Assembly: GCF_017876545.1 (NCBI RefSeq) | Contig: NZ_JAGIOD010000001.1 | Span: 806,001-870,000 of the forward strand | Length of the DNA stretch: 64,000 nt | Origin: Brachybacterium sacelli | GTDB taxonomy: Bacteria; Actinomycetota; Actinomycetes; Actinomycetales; Dermabacteraceae | Direction: 5' to 3' | Part shown: one piece after another, positions 8,798 to 16,326 of the stretch | Numbering within the stretch: the stretch's first letter is position 1 | Layout: each line of letters starts with the position of its first letter | Translations under genes and position numbers: made by a program | The notes under the pieces: generated by a model | Told to the model about the DNA's origin: nothing | Databases searched by the model: none | Seen by the model: the letters and a program-made list of their open reading frames with translations, nothing else

Positions 8798-10174
8798 ATG
8801 GCTGGATACACGACGACCAACCCGACCACGGGACGGACCGACGAGGAGTTCGCCGGACTCGACGACGCCGGAGTCCAGGACGCACTCTCCCGGGCCCACG
8901 CGGCCCACCCCCACTGGCGCGGCACCCCGGTGCAGGAGCGCGCGGCGGTCCTGGAGCGGGCCGCCGACGCCTACGACGACCGCCGCCAGGAACTCGCGGA
9001 GCTCATCGCCACGGAAATGGGCAAGCCGCTGCAGCAGGCCCTGGGCGAGGTCGAGCTCGCCGGCTCGATCTACCGGTGGTACGCCACCCACGGACCCGAC
9101 CTGCTGCAGCCCGAGCAGCTGGACCCGCAGGGCGCCCAGGAATCGCTCGTGCAGACCGAGCCGATCGGACCGCTCATCGGCGTGATGCCCTGGAACTACC
9201 CCTACTACCAGGTGGCACGGTTCGTCGCGCCGAACCTGATGGCCGGCAACACCATCCTCCTCAAGCACGCGGGCATCTGCGCCGCTTCCTCCGAGGTCAT
9301 GGCGCAGATCCTCTACACCGCCGGCGTCCCCGAGGACGCCTACGTCAATCTCTTCGTCTCCCACGACCAGCTCGCCGACATGATCGCCGACCCGCGGATC
9401 CGCGGCGTCTCGCTCACCGGCAGCGAGAAGGCCGGTGCCGCGGTCGCCGAGAACGCCGGACGGCACCTGAAGAAGTCCGTGCTCGAGCTCGGCGGCTCGG
9501 ACCCGCTGATCGTGCTCGAGGACGCCCGCCTCGAGGAGGTCGCCCGGATCGTCGCCACGGCGCGACTGTCGAACGCGGGGCAGGCCTGCAACTCCCCCAA
9601 ACGTCTGATCGTTCCCCACGAGATGCTGGACGCGTTCGTCGCGACCGTCGTCGAGGTCTTCGAGAACGCGACGCTCGGCGATCCGCTCGATGAGCAGGTC
9701 GACGTCGGGCCGCTGTCCTCCGTCGGCGCCCGCGACGGCGTCGTCGAGCAGGTCGAGCGGGCCGTGGACCAGGGGGCGACGCTCCACACCGGCGGGGAAG
9801 CGCTCGAGGGGGACGGGGCCTTCATGCGGCCCGCGGTGCTGACCGGGGTGACGCAGGAGATGGATGCCTATGCCGAGGAGATCTTCGGTCCGGTCGCGGT
9901 GATCCACGGCGTCGGCTCGGTCGACGAGGCCGTGGAGCTGGCCAACGACGTCCCCTTCGGGCTCAGCGGCTCCGTGTGGGGCACGGACCTCTCCCGGGCG
10001 CAGGAGGTCGCCGATCGCCTGGACGTCGGGATGGCCTACGTCAACGAGCACGGCACGACGCTGCCGGGTCTGCCCTTCGGCGGGGTGAAGCGCTCCGGGT
10101 TCGGCCGGGAGCTGGGCCGCTGGGGCATGGGCGAGTTCGTCAACGTCCGCCTCCGCCGCACCGCTGTGGCCTGA
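8798..10174 (+). CDS. NAD(P)-dependent aldehyde dehydrogenase, succinate-semialdehyde dehydrogenase type
   Basis: A 458-residue class-3-fold aldehyde dehydrogenase. Visible motifs are the MPWNYPYYQVARF Asn loop, the NAD-binding GVSLTGSEKAG, the general-base Glu in VLELGGSDPLIVL and the catalytic Cys in NAGQACNSPKR. The C-terminal EEIFGPVAVIHG and GLPFGGVKRSGFGRELG are typical of the GabD-like group that oxidises short semialdehydes to acids. The start ATG at 8798 follows GAGGG; upstream in-frame starts would run through the regulatory element. It is transcribed alone, divergent from the quinone reductase. Confidence 0.87.
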   Translation: MAGYTTTNPTTGRTDEEFAGLDDAGVQDALSRAHAAHPHWRGTPVQERAAVLERAADAYDDRRQELAELIATEMGKPLQQALGEVELAGSIYRWYATHGPDLLQPEQLDPQGAQESLVQTEPIGPLIGVMPWNYPYYQVARFVAPNLMAGNTILLKHAGICAASSEVMAQILYTAGVPEDAYVNLFVSHDQLADMIADPRIRGVSLTGSEKAGAAVAENAGRHLKKSVLELGGSDPLIVLEDARLEEVARIVATARLSNAGQACNSPKRLIVPHEMLDAFVATVVEVFENATLGDPLDEQVDVGPLSSVGARDGVVEQVERAVDQGATLHTGGEALEGDGAFMRPAVLTGVTQEMDAYAEEIFGPVAVIHGVGSVDEAVELANDVPFGLSGSVWGTDLSRAQEVADRLDVGMAYVNEHGTTLPGLPFGGVKRSGFGRELGRWGMGEFVNVRLRRTAVA

Positions 10175-10426
10175 ACCGCTCACGGGCAGGAGCGGATCGC
10201 GGCGCGCCCCCTGCGGGATCACCGGCCGGGACGCTCCTGTTCGAGGGGCCCCGGCCCGGCCTGCTCCCGGAGGGAACGTCCATCCCTTCGGGGTGCTCGG
10301 CGAGGAGCTCAGCGACCTCGCCCCGGAGCGCCGAAGGGAGATCTGGGCCTGCACCCCGCTGCTCACCGGCGCCCACCACGATCCGGCCGAGCCGATCGAC
10401 GAGGTCCACGACCATCCCGGCAGCAC

Positions 10427-11251
10427 TCAGCCGCGTGCCTCGAGCACCTCGTCCACGAAGGCGGTCACGTCCGCGAGCACCTCGTCGCGGTTGGTCTCCT
10501 GGAAGATCTCGTGGCGCGCGCCGGGGTAGGTCCGCACGCGCGTGGCGGCGCCCTCGAGAGCCGACAGCCCGGCTCGGCTCGCCGGCAGCGGCACCAGCTC
10601 GTCGCCCTCGCCGTGCAGGTACAGCAGCGGATGGTCCCCGACCGTGCCCGCGGCGGTGATCATCCGCAGCGACCGCTGGATGGCCTCGAGGGTGGGGCGC
10701 TTGAAATCTCCGTGCCAGACCAGGTCGTCCTCGGCGTAGGTGCTGCCGACCATGGGATCACGGGAGAGGACGGCCGGGTCGATCGGGGTCGGCGGGATCT
10801 CCTCCAGCGCGAGCAGCTCGTCCACGATCGCCCAGGAGCCGAGCACCGGTCCGGACAGGACTGTCGCCACCAGGGATTCGGGGTGGACCTGGGTGTAGCG
10901 CGCGGCGATCATCCCGCCCAGTGAATGGCCGATGAGCACGATCGGCAGCTCCGGGTGCTGATCACGGGCGTGACCCACGACGAGGTCGAGGTCCGCGACG
11001 ACGGGTTCGAAGTCCTCGATCAGAACGCGTTCACCGTCGCTGCGACCGTGCCCGACGTGGTCCGCGGCGTAGACCGCGGCACCGGCGTCGCGGAGCCGGG
11101 CGGCGACCCACGCATAGCGGCCGACGTGCTCCCCGTAGCCGTGGGCGAGCACCGCGATCCAGCGCGCGTCGGCGAGGTCCCAGGCTCGTCCGACGAGGTC
11201 GCCGCCGTGGCCGCTGAGGGTGAAGTCCGTGGACGGTGCGTCGTTGCTCAT
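10427..11251 (-). CDS. Alpha/beta hydrolase, monoacylglycerol-lipase-like (Hydrolase_4)
   Basis: A 274-residue serine hydrolase. The oxyanion motif is in AVLAHGYGEHVGRYAW, the nucleophile elbow is GHSLGG, the catalytic Asp is in LHGEGDELVP, and the catalytic His is in YPGARHEIFQE. This arrangement matches monoacylglycerol lipases and lysophospholipases that release fatty acids from glycerides. No signal peptide is seen, so it is cytoplasmic. The ATG at 11251 lacks a clear ribosome-binding site. The 252 bases between its stop and the aldehyde dehydrogenase stop hold no recognisable gene. Confidence 0.82.
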   Translation of the reverse strand: MSNDAPSTDFTLSGHGGDLVGRAWDLADARWIAVLAHGYGEHVGRYAWVAARLRDAGAAVYAADHVGHGRSDGERVLIEDFEPVVADLDLVVGHARDQHPELPIVLIGHSLGGMIAARYTQVHPESLVATVLSGPVLGSWAIVDELLALEEIPPTPIDPAVLSRDPMVGSTYAEDDLVWHGDFKRPTLEAIQRSLRMITAAGTVGDHPLLYLHGEGDELVPLPASRAGLSALEGAATRVRTYPGARHEIFQETNRDEVLADVTAFVDEVLEARG

Positions 11252-11339
11252 GACGCCATGATGCCCGCTCGCCGATGCCCCTGCCGACGCCGTGCCCGGA
11301 CGCGGCGCGCGAGCCTCGGGGCCGCTCGCAGTGCCGGGG

Positions 11340-11573
11340 TCAGACCCGGTCGGTCGCTTCGCCGGCGCCCGCGTGACGTGCGCAGTGCGCGCAGCAATAC
11401 ATCGCGCTGCCGTTCTCGACCCCGTGGCCGATGATCCGGCAGCCGCAGTGGCTGCACTCGGGGGCCATGGCGTGGATGGCGCATTCGAAGCTGTCGAAGA
11501 CACCGGTCCGTTCACCCTGAGCCACCGTGAACGGCTTGTCGTACTCGTTGCCGCACACATCGCAGGTGGCCAT
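11340..11573 (-). CDS. Small cysteine-rich zinc-ribbon-like protein
   Basis: A 77-residue protein with three Cys pairs, CDVCGNEYD, CSHCGCRIIGHGV and CCAHCARHAG, plus FECAIHAM between them. Two treble-clef or ribbon-like metal sites are likely. Similar small actinobacterial proteins are sometimes labelled metallothionein-like (from memory). A GTG at 11582 overlaps the stop of the upstream gene; the ATG at 11573 was chosen, and both imply translational coupling with the 78-residue gene. Function is unknown; metal binding is inferred from the cysteines. Confidence 0.72.
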   Translation of the reverse strand: MATCDVCGNEYDKPFTVAQGERTGVFDSFECAIHAMAPECSHCGCRIIGHGVENGSAMYCCAHCARHAGAGEATDRV

Positions 11574-11578
11574 CGCAC

Positions 11579-11815
11579 TCACGCCCTGCTGAGCCGTTGG
11601 GCGAGCAGGGCCTTCGCCGTCTCGGCTCCCTTGGTGCTCTCGTGCTGCGCCTTGCTGAACAGCTCGGCGAGCTCGGTGTCGCCGTCACGCTCGGCGTCGG
11701 CCTTGTAGCCCTCCAGCCGGAGAGCGTTGGCCAGGCACTGTTCGGTGAACCAGACCAGGTTGTAGTTCTTGTCCTTAGTCCCGGTGACCTCTCCGCCGTC
11801 GGTCGGATGCGTCAT
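11579..11815 (-). CDS. Conserved small helical protein, first gene of a two-gene unit
   Basis: A 78-residue, predicted all-helical protein with the block GTKDKNYNLVWFTEQCLANALRLEGY... and HESTKGAETAKALLAQRL, a charge pattern like half of a ferritin-like bundle. I recognise it as a family common in actinobacteria but know no experimental function. The ATG at 11815 follows GGAAGGAG; an upstream in-frame ATG at 11860 has no binding site. It is coupled to the zinc-ribbon gene by overlap, and the shared 21-bp element lies upstream. Confidence 0.72.
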   Translation of the reverse strand: MTHPTDGGEVTGTKDKNYNLVWFTEQCLANALRLEGYKADAERDGDTELAELFSKAQHESTKGAETAKALLAQRLSRA

Positions 11816-11890
11816 GACAGGCTCCTTCCTCTGCGTGGCATGTGGCGTCCGCCACATCACGTCCGAGGCTAGTCAGGTGCCGTCGGCGTC

Positions 11891-11920
11891 GTACAGGGGA
11901 CCGGCGACCGATCGGACGGT
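11891..11920 (-). promoter_or_regulatory. Shared 21-bp element, copy 2, with CCCCTGTAC on the gene-proximal side
   Basis: 11900-11920 is identical to 8737-8757. The flank GTACAGGGG at 11891-11899 is the reverse complement of the CCCCTGTAC that follows copy 1. Read toward its gene on the minus strand, the order is again core, then CCCCTGTAC, then the start codon 75 bases on. This mirrors the arrangement at the aldehyde dehydrogenase. Confidence 0.6.
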
Positions 11921-11963
11921 ATCCGTCGGGTGCGGCGGCCCCGCGCTCGGGGCCCGGGCCGGC

Positions 11964-12953
11964 TCACTGCACCGACCAGCCACCGTCGCTGGGCAGCACG
12001 ACCCCGTTGAGGTTCACGCCGTCATCGGAGAGCAGGAAGGTGATCGAGGCGGCGATGTCGTCAGCGGGAACGACGGTGGGGATCTGGGCCTGGAACGGCT
12101 TCAGCCGCTCCGAACCGGCCTCGGACACCGACGACGGGAACGGGATCCCGGTGGCGACACCGCCAGGGGCCACGGCGTTCACGCGGATGCCATGAGGGCC
12201 GTACATGAAGGCCGCGGACCGCGTGAGGCCGACGACCGCGTGCTTGGAGACGGTGTAGGCGTTGCCGGAGGCGCCGCCGCGCAGAGCCGCTTCGCTGGCG
12301 ACGTTCACGATCGCACCGCCGGAGGCGGCCATCATCGCGGGCAGCACGGCGCGGGTGAGCTTGAAGGTGCCCGTGACGTTGACGTCGAGCACCCGGTCCC
12401 ACATCTCGTCGCTGGTCTCGTGCAGCGGGGAGAAGTCGTCGTTGATGCCGGCCACGTTCGCCAGGCCGTGGATCGTGTCCCCGGCGGCGTCGATGATCCT
12501 CTCGATCGACTCCTGGTCGGTGATGTTCCCGGCGACCGGGATGATGTCCAGGCCCTGCCGGGAGGCGGCGAACTCGGCCAGCCTCTCCTCGGAGAGGTCC
12601 ACGGCGATGACGCGGCCTCCCTCGCGGGCGAGGCGGCTCACGGTGGCGGCGCCGATCCCACCAGCGGCGCCCGTGACGATGACGGTCCTGCCCGTGAAGC
12701 GAGCAGCGCCCGCCGCAGGTGGCTCCTCGGCGGGCAGCTCGCCCCCGTTGACCTGGCGCACGAGGTCGTCGACGACCGACTGCGGGAGCTTCCCCCGGCT
12801 CTGATCGACCAGCTGCTGCAGCGGTAGCGAGGCGATCTGGGAGCGGACGTCGGCGGGGACCTCGGCCCGATCGAGCAGCCCTTCGAGCAGCGGTCGCCCC
12901 TCAGGGTGGGCGAGCCACTGGCGGAGGGTGGAGGCGGAGGTCAGAGCGGGCAT
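11964..12953 (-). CDS. Short-chain dehydrogenase/reductase with N-terminal extension
   Basis: A 329-residue protein. Residues about 88-329 form a classical SDR: NAD(P)-binding TGAAGGIGAA, NVAGIND, catalytic Ser in NVASEAALRG, YTVSKHA (Tyr-x3-Lys), and VNAVAPGGVATGIPF. The first 85 or so residues are not SDR; they are helical and contain LPQSVVDDLVRQVNGG, perhaps a separate regulatory or oligomerisation segment. The substrate cannot be predicted. GAAGGAG precedes the ATG. It is divergent from a MarR gene with an 8-bp-arm palindrome in between, so MarR control is likely. Confidence 0.85.
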   Translation of the reverse strand: MPALTSASTLRQWLAHPEGRPLLEGLLDRAEVPADVRSQIASLPLQQLVDQSRGKLPQSVVDDLVRQVNGGELPAEEPPAAGAARFTGRTVIVTGAAGGIGAATVSRLAREGGRVIAVDLSEERLAEFAASRQGLDIIPVAGNITDQESIERIIDAAGDTIHGLANVAGINDDFSPLHETSDEMWDRVLDVNVTGTFKLTRAVLPAMMAASGGAIVNVASEAALRGGASGNAYTVSKHAVVGLTRSAAFMYGPHGIRVNAVAPGGVATGIPFPSSVSEAGSERLKPFQAQIPTVVPADDIAASITFLLSDDGVNLNGVVLPSDGGWSVQ

Positions 12954-12995
12954 GAGGGGCTCCTTCGGGGAGAGAGGTGGTCGCGTCCACGAATC

Positions 12996-13016
12996 TGCTT
13001 AGCCTCACGCTAAGCA
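12996..13016. promoter_or_regulatory. Palindromic operator between the SDR and MarR genes
   Basis: TGCTTAGC, five spacer bases, GCTAAGCA: an 8-bp perfect inverted repeat between divergent starts, upstream of the MarR -10 box. Size and position suit a MarR dimer site controlling both genes. Confidence 0.6.
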
Positions 13017-13044
13017 TGATCACTGGGCAAGGCCTGGGAGCACC

Positions 13045-13050
13045 TATCCT
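13045..13050 (+). promoter_or_regulatory. -10 box of the MarR gene
   Basis: TATCCT ends six bases before the GTG at 13057, consistent with a leaderless transcript. Confidence 0.45.
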
Positions 13051-13056
13051 GAGCCG

Positions 13057-13509
13057 GTGAGCGAGGACCAGGACCGCACCCGGGCGATGCAGCGGATCGA
13101 GCGACTGCTGGTCGCGATCTCCGTCCGGTCGCTGCCCCGCCTCGTGGGCTCCCTGCTGGATGCTCACCTCACCGTGAAGCAGCTCAAGGTGCTCTCAGCG
13201 CTCACAGGCGACGAGTCCCGCACCCTCAGTGACCTCGCCGGCGAGTTCGGGGTCTCGCTGGCGACGATGTCCGGCCTGGTGGACAAGCTCGTCCAGCGCG
13301 ATCTCCTCGAGCGCACCGCCGACGCCGCGGACCAACGGATCAGGCGGCTGCGGCTGACGGCGCTCGGGCGCTCGGTGGTCGCGGAGATCATCTCCCCGGA
13401 CCCGCGCCTGGGGGATGACGTGGTGGCCGGCCTGGACACGGAGGAGCTGGAGGCGCTAAAGATCGCTCTGGATGCGGTCGATCGCGAACTGCGGCGGCTC
13501 CCCGACTGA
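13057..13509 (+). CDS. MarR-family transcriptional regulator
   Basis: A 150-residue winged-helix protein. The DNA-recognition segment is TLSDLAGEFGVSLATMSGLVDKLVQRDLL (about residues 52-80), followed by the wing ADAADQRIRRLRLTALG with the usual Arg-rich tip. The N- and C-terminal helices would form the dimer domain. The GTG start lies directly downstream of a -10 box without a ribosome-binding site. It probably represses itself and the divergent SDR through the palindrome at 12996-13016. Confidence 0.85.
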   Translation: MSEDQDRTRAMQRIERLLVAISVRSLPRLVGSLLDAHLTVKQLKVLSALTGDESRTLSDLAGEFGVSLATMSGLVDKLVQRDLLERTADAADQRIRRLRLTALGRSVVAEIISPDPRLGDDVVAGLDTEELEALKIALDAVDRELRRLPD

Positions 13510-13621
13510 CCCCGTCCGGCCGACGGAGCGCACCGACCGGAATCCAGAGCCGGGAATCCTCCCCCGGGGGGAAGGACTCCAGAATCCGTTCCGGGCGACC
13601 ATCCCACCGGACAATGAAAAA

Positions 13622-13647
13622 CCCCGGCCCACCAAGGTGGGCCGGGG
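13622..13647 (-). terminator. Intrinsic terminator of tRNA-Leu
   Basis: Twelve-bp perfect stem (13622-13633 with 13636-13647) around an AA loop. On the minus strand it is followed by TTTTTCATT, a real U-tract. It lies 12 bases beyond the tRNA 3' end. Confidence 0.85.
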
Positions 13648-13658
13648 AATTCCTGCGG

Positions 13659-13742
13659 TGCGCGAGGGGGGACTTGAACCCCCACGCCCTTTCGAGCACA
13701 CGGACCTGAACCGTGCGCGTCTACCAATTCCGCCACTCGCGC
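13659..13742 (-). tRNA. tRNA-Leu (anticodon CAG)
   Basis: On the minus strand the acceptor stem GCGCGAG (13742-13736) pairs with CTCGCGC (complement of 13660-13666). The D-arm reads TGGCGGAATTGGTAGACGC, the anticodon loop is TTCAGGT giving anticodon CAG, a long variable arm is present (class II), and the T-loop is GTTCAAGTC. The CCA end is not encoded (ACCG follows the stem), so the CCA-adding enzyme encoded at 29504-31030 is needed for maturation. Confidence 0.95.
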
Positions 13743-13860
13743 ATATCTTCGACACCGGGTCATGGAGGCGCCGAGGCCGAAGGTTCCCCTAGGTTACCCC
13801 TGCCGGTCCCTCAGCCAAAACCGGCTCGCTCGACAGTAACGAACACCACGTCCATCTCTC

Positions 13861-15324
13861 TCAGCGCATGCTCTCGGCCTCGTCGAAGGCGTCCTGGATA
13901 TCGCCCGGGTCGATTCGACGGCGGCCGACGACGACGTACAACACCGTCGCGGCCAGCACGGCCGGGACCCCGACCAGCGCGGCGATCTGCATGCTCGGTC
14001 GCACCGCGATGGTGGCGAACACCGCGAGCAGGCCCACCATGCCCAGTGCCGCGGCGAGGATCCCGCCGGGCATCCGGAAGGTCCCGCCCGTGATCCCGCT
14101 GCGGCGGAAACGGATGTAGGTGGCCAGGATCAGCGCCCACACCATGATCACGGCGAACACCACCAGGCTCATCATGTAGCCGAACACGCCGCCGACACCG
14201 CTGAAGGCGAGCAGTGCCGCCCCCACCAGGCCGATGCAGCTCAGGGCGATGCCGACCACCGGCACGCGGCGGGCCGTGGTGTAGGCGGCGAAGCGTGGGG
14301 CGAGGCCGTCGGAGGCCAGGGAGTGGATCATGCGGCTGCCGGCGTAGAGGTTCGCATTGGCTGCCGACAGTGCGGCGATGAGCACCAGCAGGTTGGTGAT
14401 GTCGGCGGCGCCGGGGATCCCGATCCGGTCGAAGACCATGACGAACGGGGAGGTCGCGACGTCGTCTTCGATGTCGGCGGCCTCCCGCCACGGCACCAGG
14501 CACAGCACGATGCCGATGCAGAACACATAGAAGAACGCCAGACGCACGATGGTGGTCCGCGCGGCGGTGCGGATGGACCGGGCGGGGTCCTTGGCCTCGG
14601 CGGCGGTGATCGAGAGCAGCTCGATGCCGCCGAAAGAGAACATCACCACCGACAGCGCGATCCACACCGGGGCCCAGCCCATCGGGGCGAAGCCTCCGTC
14701 GGCCGTGAGCTCGACGAGCCCGAGGGCCGGTGCGCTCGGCATCCCGAAGAACACCAGCACGAGGCCGATCACGATGAACACGAACACCGCGATCACCTTG
14801 ATCGAGGACAGCACGAACTCCACCGCCCCGAAGGAGCCGACGCTGGAGAGGTTGATCCCGAGGATCACCGCGGCGAACAGGATGATCCCGGCCCAGATGG
14901 GGATCGCGGGCACCCAGTAGGAGAGGTAGGCGGCGCAGGCCACGAGCTCGGCACCGGTCACCGAGACGGTGACGATCCAGTACAGCCAGCGGGAGAGGTA
15001 GCCCCAGAACGGGGAGAGGTAGCGGGCGGCGAGGGTGCCGAAGCCGCCGCGCACGGGGTGGCGGGAGGCCATCTCCCCCATCGCCAGCGCCACGGAAGCG
15101 GCGATCAGGGAGCCCAGGGCGAAGGAGATGATCACGGCGGGGCCGGCGATGCCGATCGCCTGGCCCGAGCCGAGGAACAGCCCGGTACCGAGAGCGGAGC
15201 CCATGGCGATCATCGCCATCTGGCCGTGACCGAGGGAACGGGCGAGGCCCTGGTGACCGCCCTCAGCGGGCCGGCCCGGGTCGGTGGGCGCTGAGGACGC
15301 GGAGGAGGGAGACGGGGTGTTCAC
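13861..15324 (-). CDS. APC-family amino-acid permease
   Basis: A protein of about 487 residues with 12 predicted membrane helices. The amino-acid/polyamine/organocation signature is GLARSLGHGQMAMIAMGSAL then GTGLFLGSG in helix 1. FSFGGIELLSITAAEAKDP in helix 6 resembles the AAT group (GABA, D-serine/alanine/glycine and aromatic permeases). It imports an amino acid by proton symport; the substrate is not determinable. The frame is open to a GTG at 15375. The GTG at 15324 was preferred because TATCCT lies just upstream, suggesting a leaderless start. Confidence 0.85.
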   Translation of the reverse strand: MNTPSPSSASSAPTDPGRPAEGGHQGLARSLGHGQMAMIAMGSALGTGLFLGSGQAIGIAGPAVIISFALGSLIAASVALAMGEMASRHPVRGGFGTLAARYLSPFWGYLSRWLYWIVTVSVTGAELVACAAYLSYWVPAIPIWAGIILFAAVILGINLSSVGSFGAVEFVLSSIKVIAVFVFIVIGLVLVFFGMPSAPALGLVELTADGGFAPMGWAPVWIALSVVMFSFGGIELLSITAAEAKDPARSIRTAARTTIVRLAFFYVFCIGIVLCLVPWREAADIEDDVATSPFVMVFDRIGIPGAADITNLLVLIAALSAANANLYAGSRMIHSLASDGLAPRFAAYTTARRVPVVGIALSCIGLVGAALLAFSGVGGVFGYMMSLVVFAVIMVWALILATYIRFRRSGITGGTFRMPGGILAAALGMVGLLAVFATIAVRPSMQIAALVGVPAVLAATVLYVVVGRRRIDPGDIQDAFDEAESMR

Positions 15325-15331
15325 CCGCACG

Positions 15332-15337
15332 AGGATA
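15332..15337 (-). promoter_or_regulatory. -10 box of the permease gene
   Basis: On the minus strand TATCCT precedes the GTG at 15324 by seven bases, with no ribosome-binding site, similar to the other leaderless candidates in this window. Confidence 0.35.
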
Positions 15338-15392
15338 CGAGAGACGGGCCGGGTGTGCGCGAGCGGTGTCCTCACCTGCCCTACCGGGCGGC

Positions 15393-15629
15393 TCAGTACT
15401 CCTTGCGCAACTCCTCCCGGACGGACTCGTTCAATCCCACCAGGAGCAGGATCGCGGCGGGCACGAGGACCAACAGCCCGGCGAGGCCGACGGCGGGAAG
15501 GAGAGTGAGGCCGTAGCCGATCGATCCCAGGACGATGGCAATCGCGATGAGGGGCACGGTGTGGCCACGGCGGGGCCTGCGGCGGGTCGGGGGAGGCTCG
15601 GTCTTCGTGGTCTGTTCGGTGATCGTCAT
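15393..15629 (-). CDS. Small membrane protein, two transmembrane segments
   Basis: A 78-residue protein: a polar, basic N-terminus (TKTEPPPTRRRPRRGH), two hydrophobic segments (about residues 24-40 and 43-62) and a charged C-terminal tail ESVREELRKEY. I do not recognise a named family. The ATG at 15629 has only a weak GGGA upstream. It lies upstream of the permease gene on the same strand, separated by about 70 bases. Confidence 0.6.
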   Translation of the reverse strand: MTITEQTTKTEPPPTRRRPRRGHTVPLIAIAIVLGSIGYGLTLLPAVGLAGLLVLVPAAILLLVGLNESVREELRKEY

Positions 15630-15758
15630 GTCCCGACTCTGCCCGACCCCGGAACGGGGGACATCATGCGAGGGGAGGAACCCAGATCGGAGATGGTCGA
15701 TGCTGCGGTCGACGAAGGTCGGAGGCCGCTCGGCCACCGAAGCGCGCTGGGAACGCCC

Positions 15759-16043
15759 TCAGGCAAGGCCCGCCCGATACTGGTCGATCGCGTCCTTGGC
15801 CTCCTTGAGGCCCGCCCCGGTGTGTTCGCGGTACACCTTGATGGCCGCGATGTCCTTGCCCTCGGCGACGAGCCGACGGGACTCGGCCGGGATGTTCGGC
15901 CCCACCTCACCGCGCAGGCGGAGGAGCTCCTCCTGGCCGATGTCCGCGCGTGCGGCCAGCACGTCGACCAGCCCTTCCAGATCTCGGATCTGTGCCTGCA
16001 GGCTGTCGATGTGCACCTGCTGCTGCCTGCTTCGTCCGAACAT
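15759..16043 (-). CDS. Small protein with a ribosomal L7/L12 C-terminal-like domain
   Basis: A 94-residue protein. Residues 1-45 are a predicted coiled coil (QQQVHIDSLQAQIRDLEGLV). Residues about 60-94, GKDIAAIKVYREHTGAGL then KEAKDAIDQY, match the IxxIKxxRxxTGxGLKEAKxxV core of the L7/L12 C-terminal domain, which in ribosomes recruits translation GTPases. It lacks the L12 N-terminal dimerisation domain, so it is a paralogue and not rplL. Function is unknown. The 276 bases downstream of rplI next to it contain a terminator and a short duplication. Confidence 0.75.
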   Translation of the reverse strand: MFGRSRQQQVHIDSLQAQIRDLEGLVDVLAARADIGQEELLRLRGEVGPNIPAESRRLVAEGKDIAAIKVYREHTGAGLKEAKDAIDQYRAGLA

Positions 16044-16151
16044 GCGCTGAGCCTACTGCTCCTCCGGATCCTGTATCCGGGGTGCCCGCGGTGGACGTGC
16101 CTGATCGGCCCGAGAGCAGAAACGGGCCTGGGCGAGATCCACGCGAAGAAA

Positions 16152-16176
16152 CCCCTGCACCGACGTGGTGCAGGGG
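16152..16176 (-). terminator. Intrinsic terminator of the rpsF-ssb-rpsR-rplI operon
   Basis: A ten-bp perfect stem (16152-16161 with 16167-16176) and 5-base loop, followed on the minus strand by TTTCTT. It lies about 145 bases after the rplI stop. Confidence 0.8.
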
Positions 16177-16233
16177 CTCCTCAGGACATACGCGATCAAT
16201 CCGGGCGATCAGGAACTCTCCGACTCTCCTGAC

Positions 16234-16326
16234 CTCCTACCGCTCGTACCTCGCAGTACGTCGATCAGGCCCTACCGAACTGCCCGATCTCCTACCGCTC
16301 GTACCTCGCAGTACGTCGATCAGGCC
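16234..16326. repeat. rplI: 38-bp direct duplication at the 3' end of rplI
   Basis: 16234-16271 and 16289-16326 are identical 38-bp copies (start CTCCTACCGC, end ATCAGGCC), 55 bases apart. The second copy contains the rplI stop codon; each holds a small dyad CGTAC-N6-GTACG. Confidence 0.85.

Noticed and set aside
10175..10426. Short gene or remnant between the aldehyde dehydrogenase and the hydrolase
   Set aside because: Frames on both strands (e.g. 10293-10529 +, 10140-10415 -) have no ribosome-binding site, overlap real genes and show no known family.
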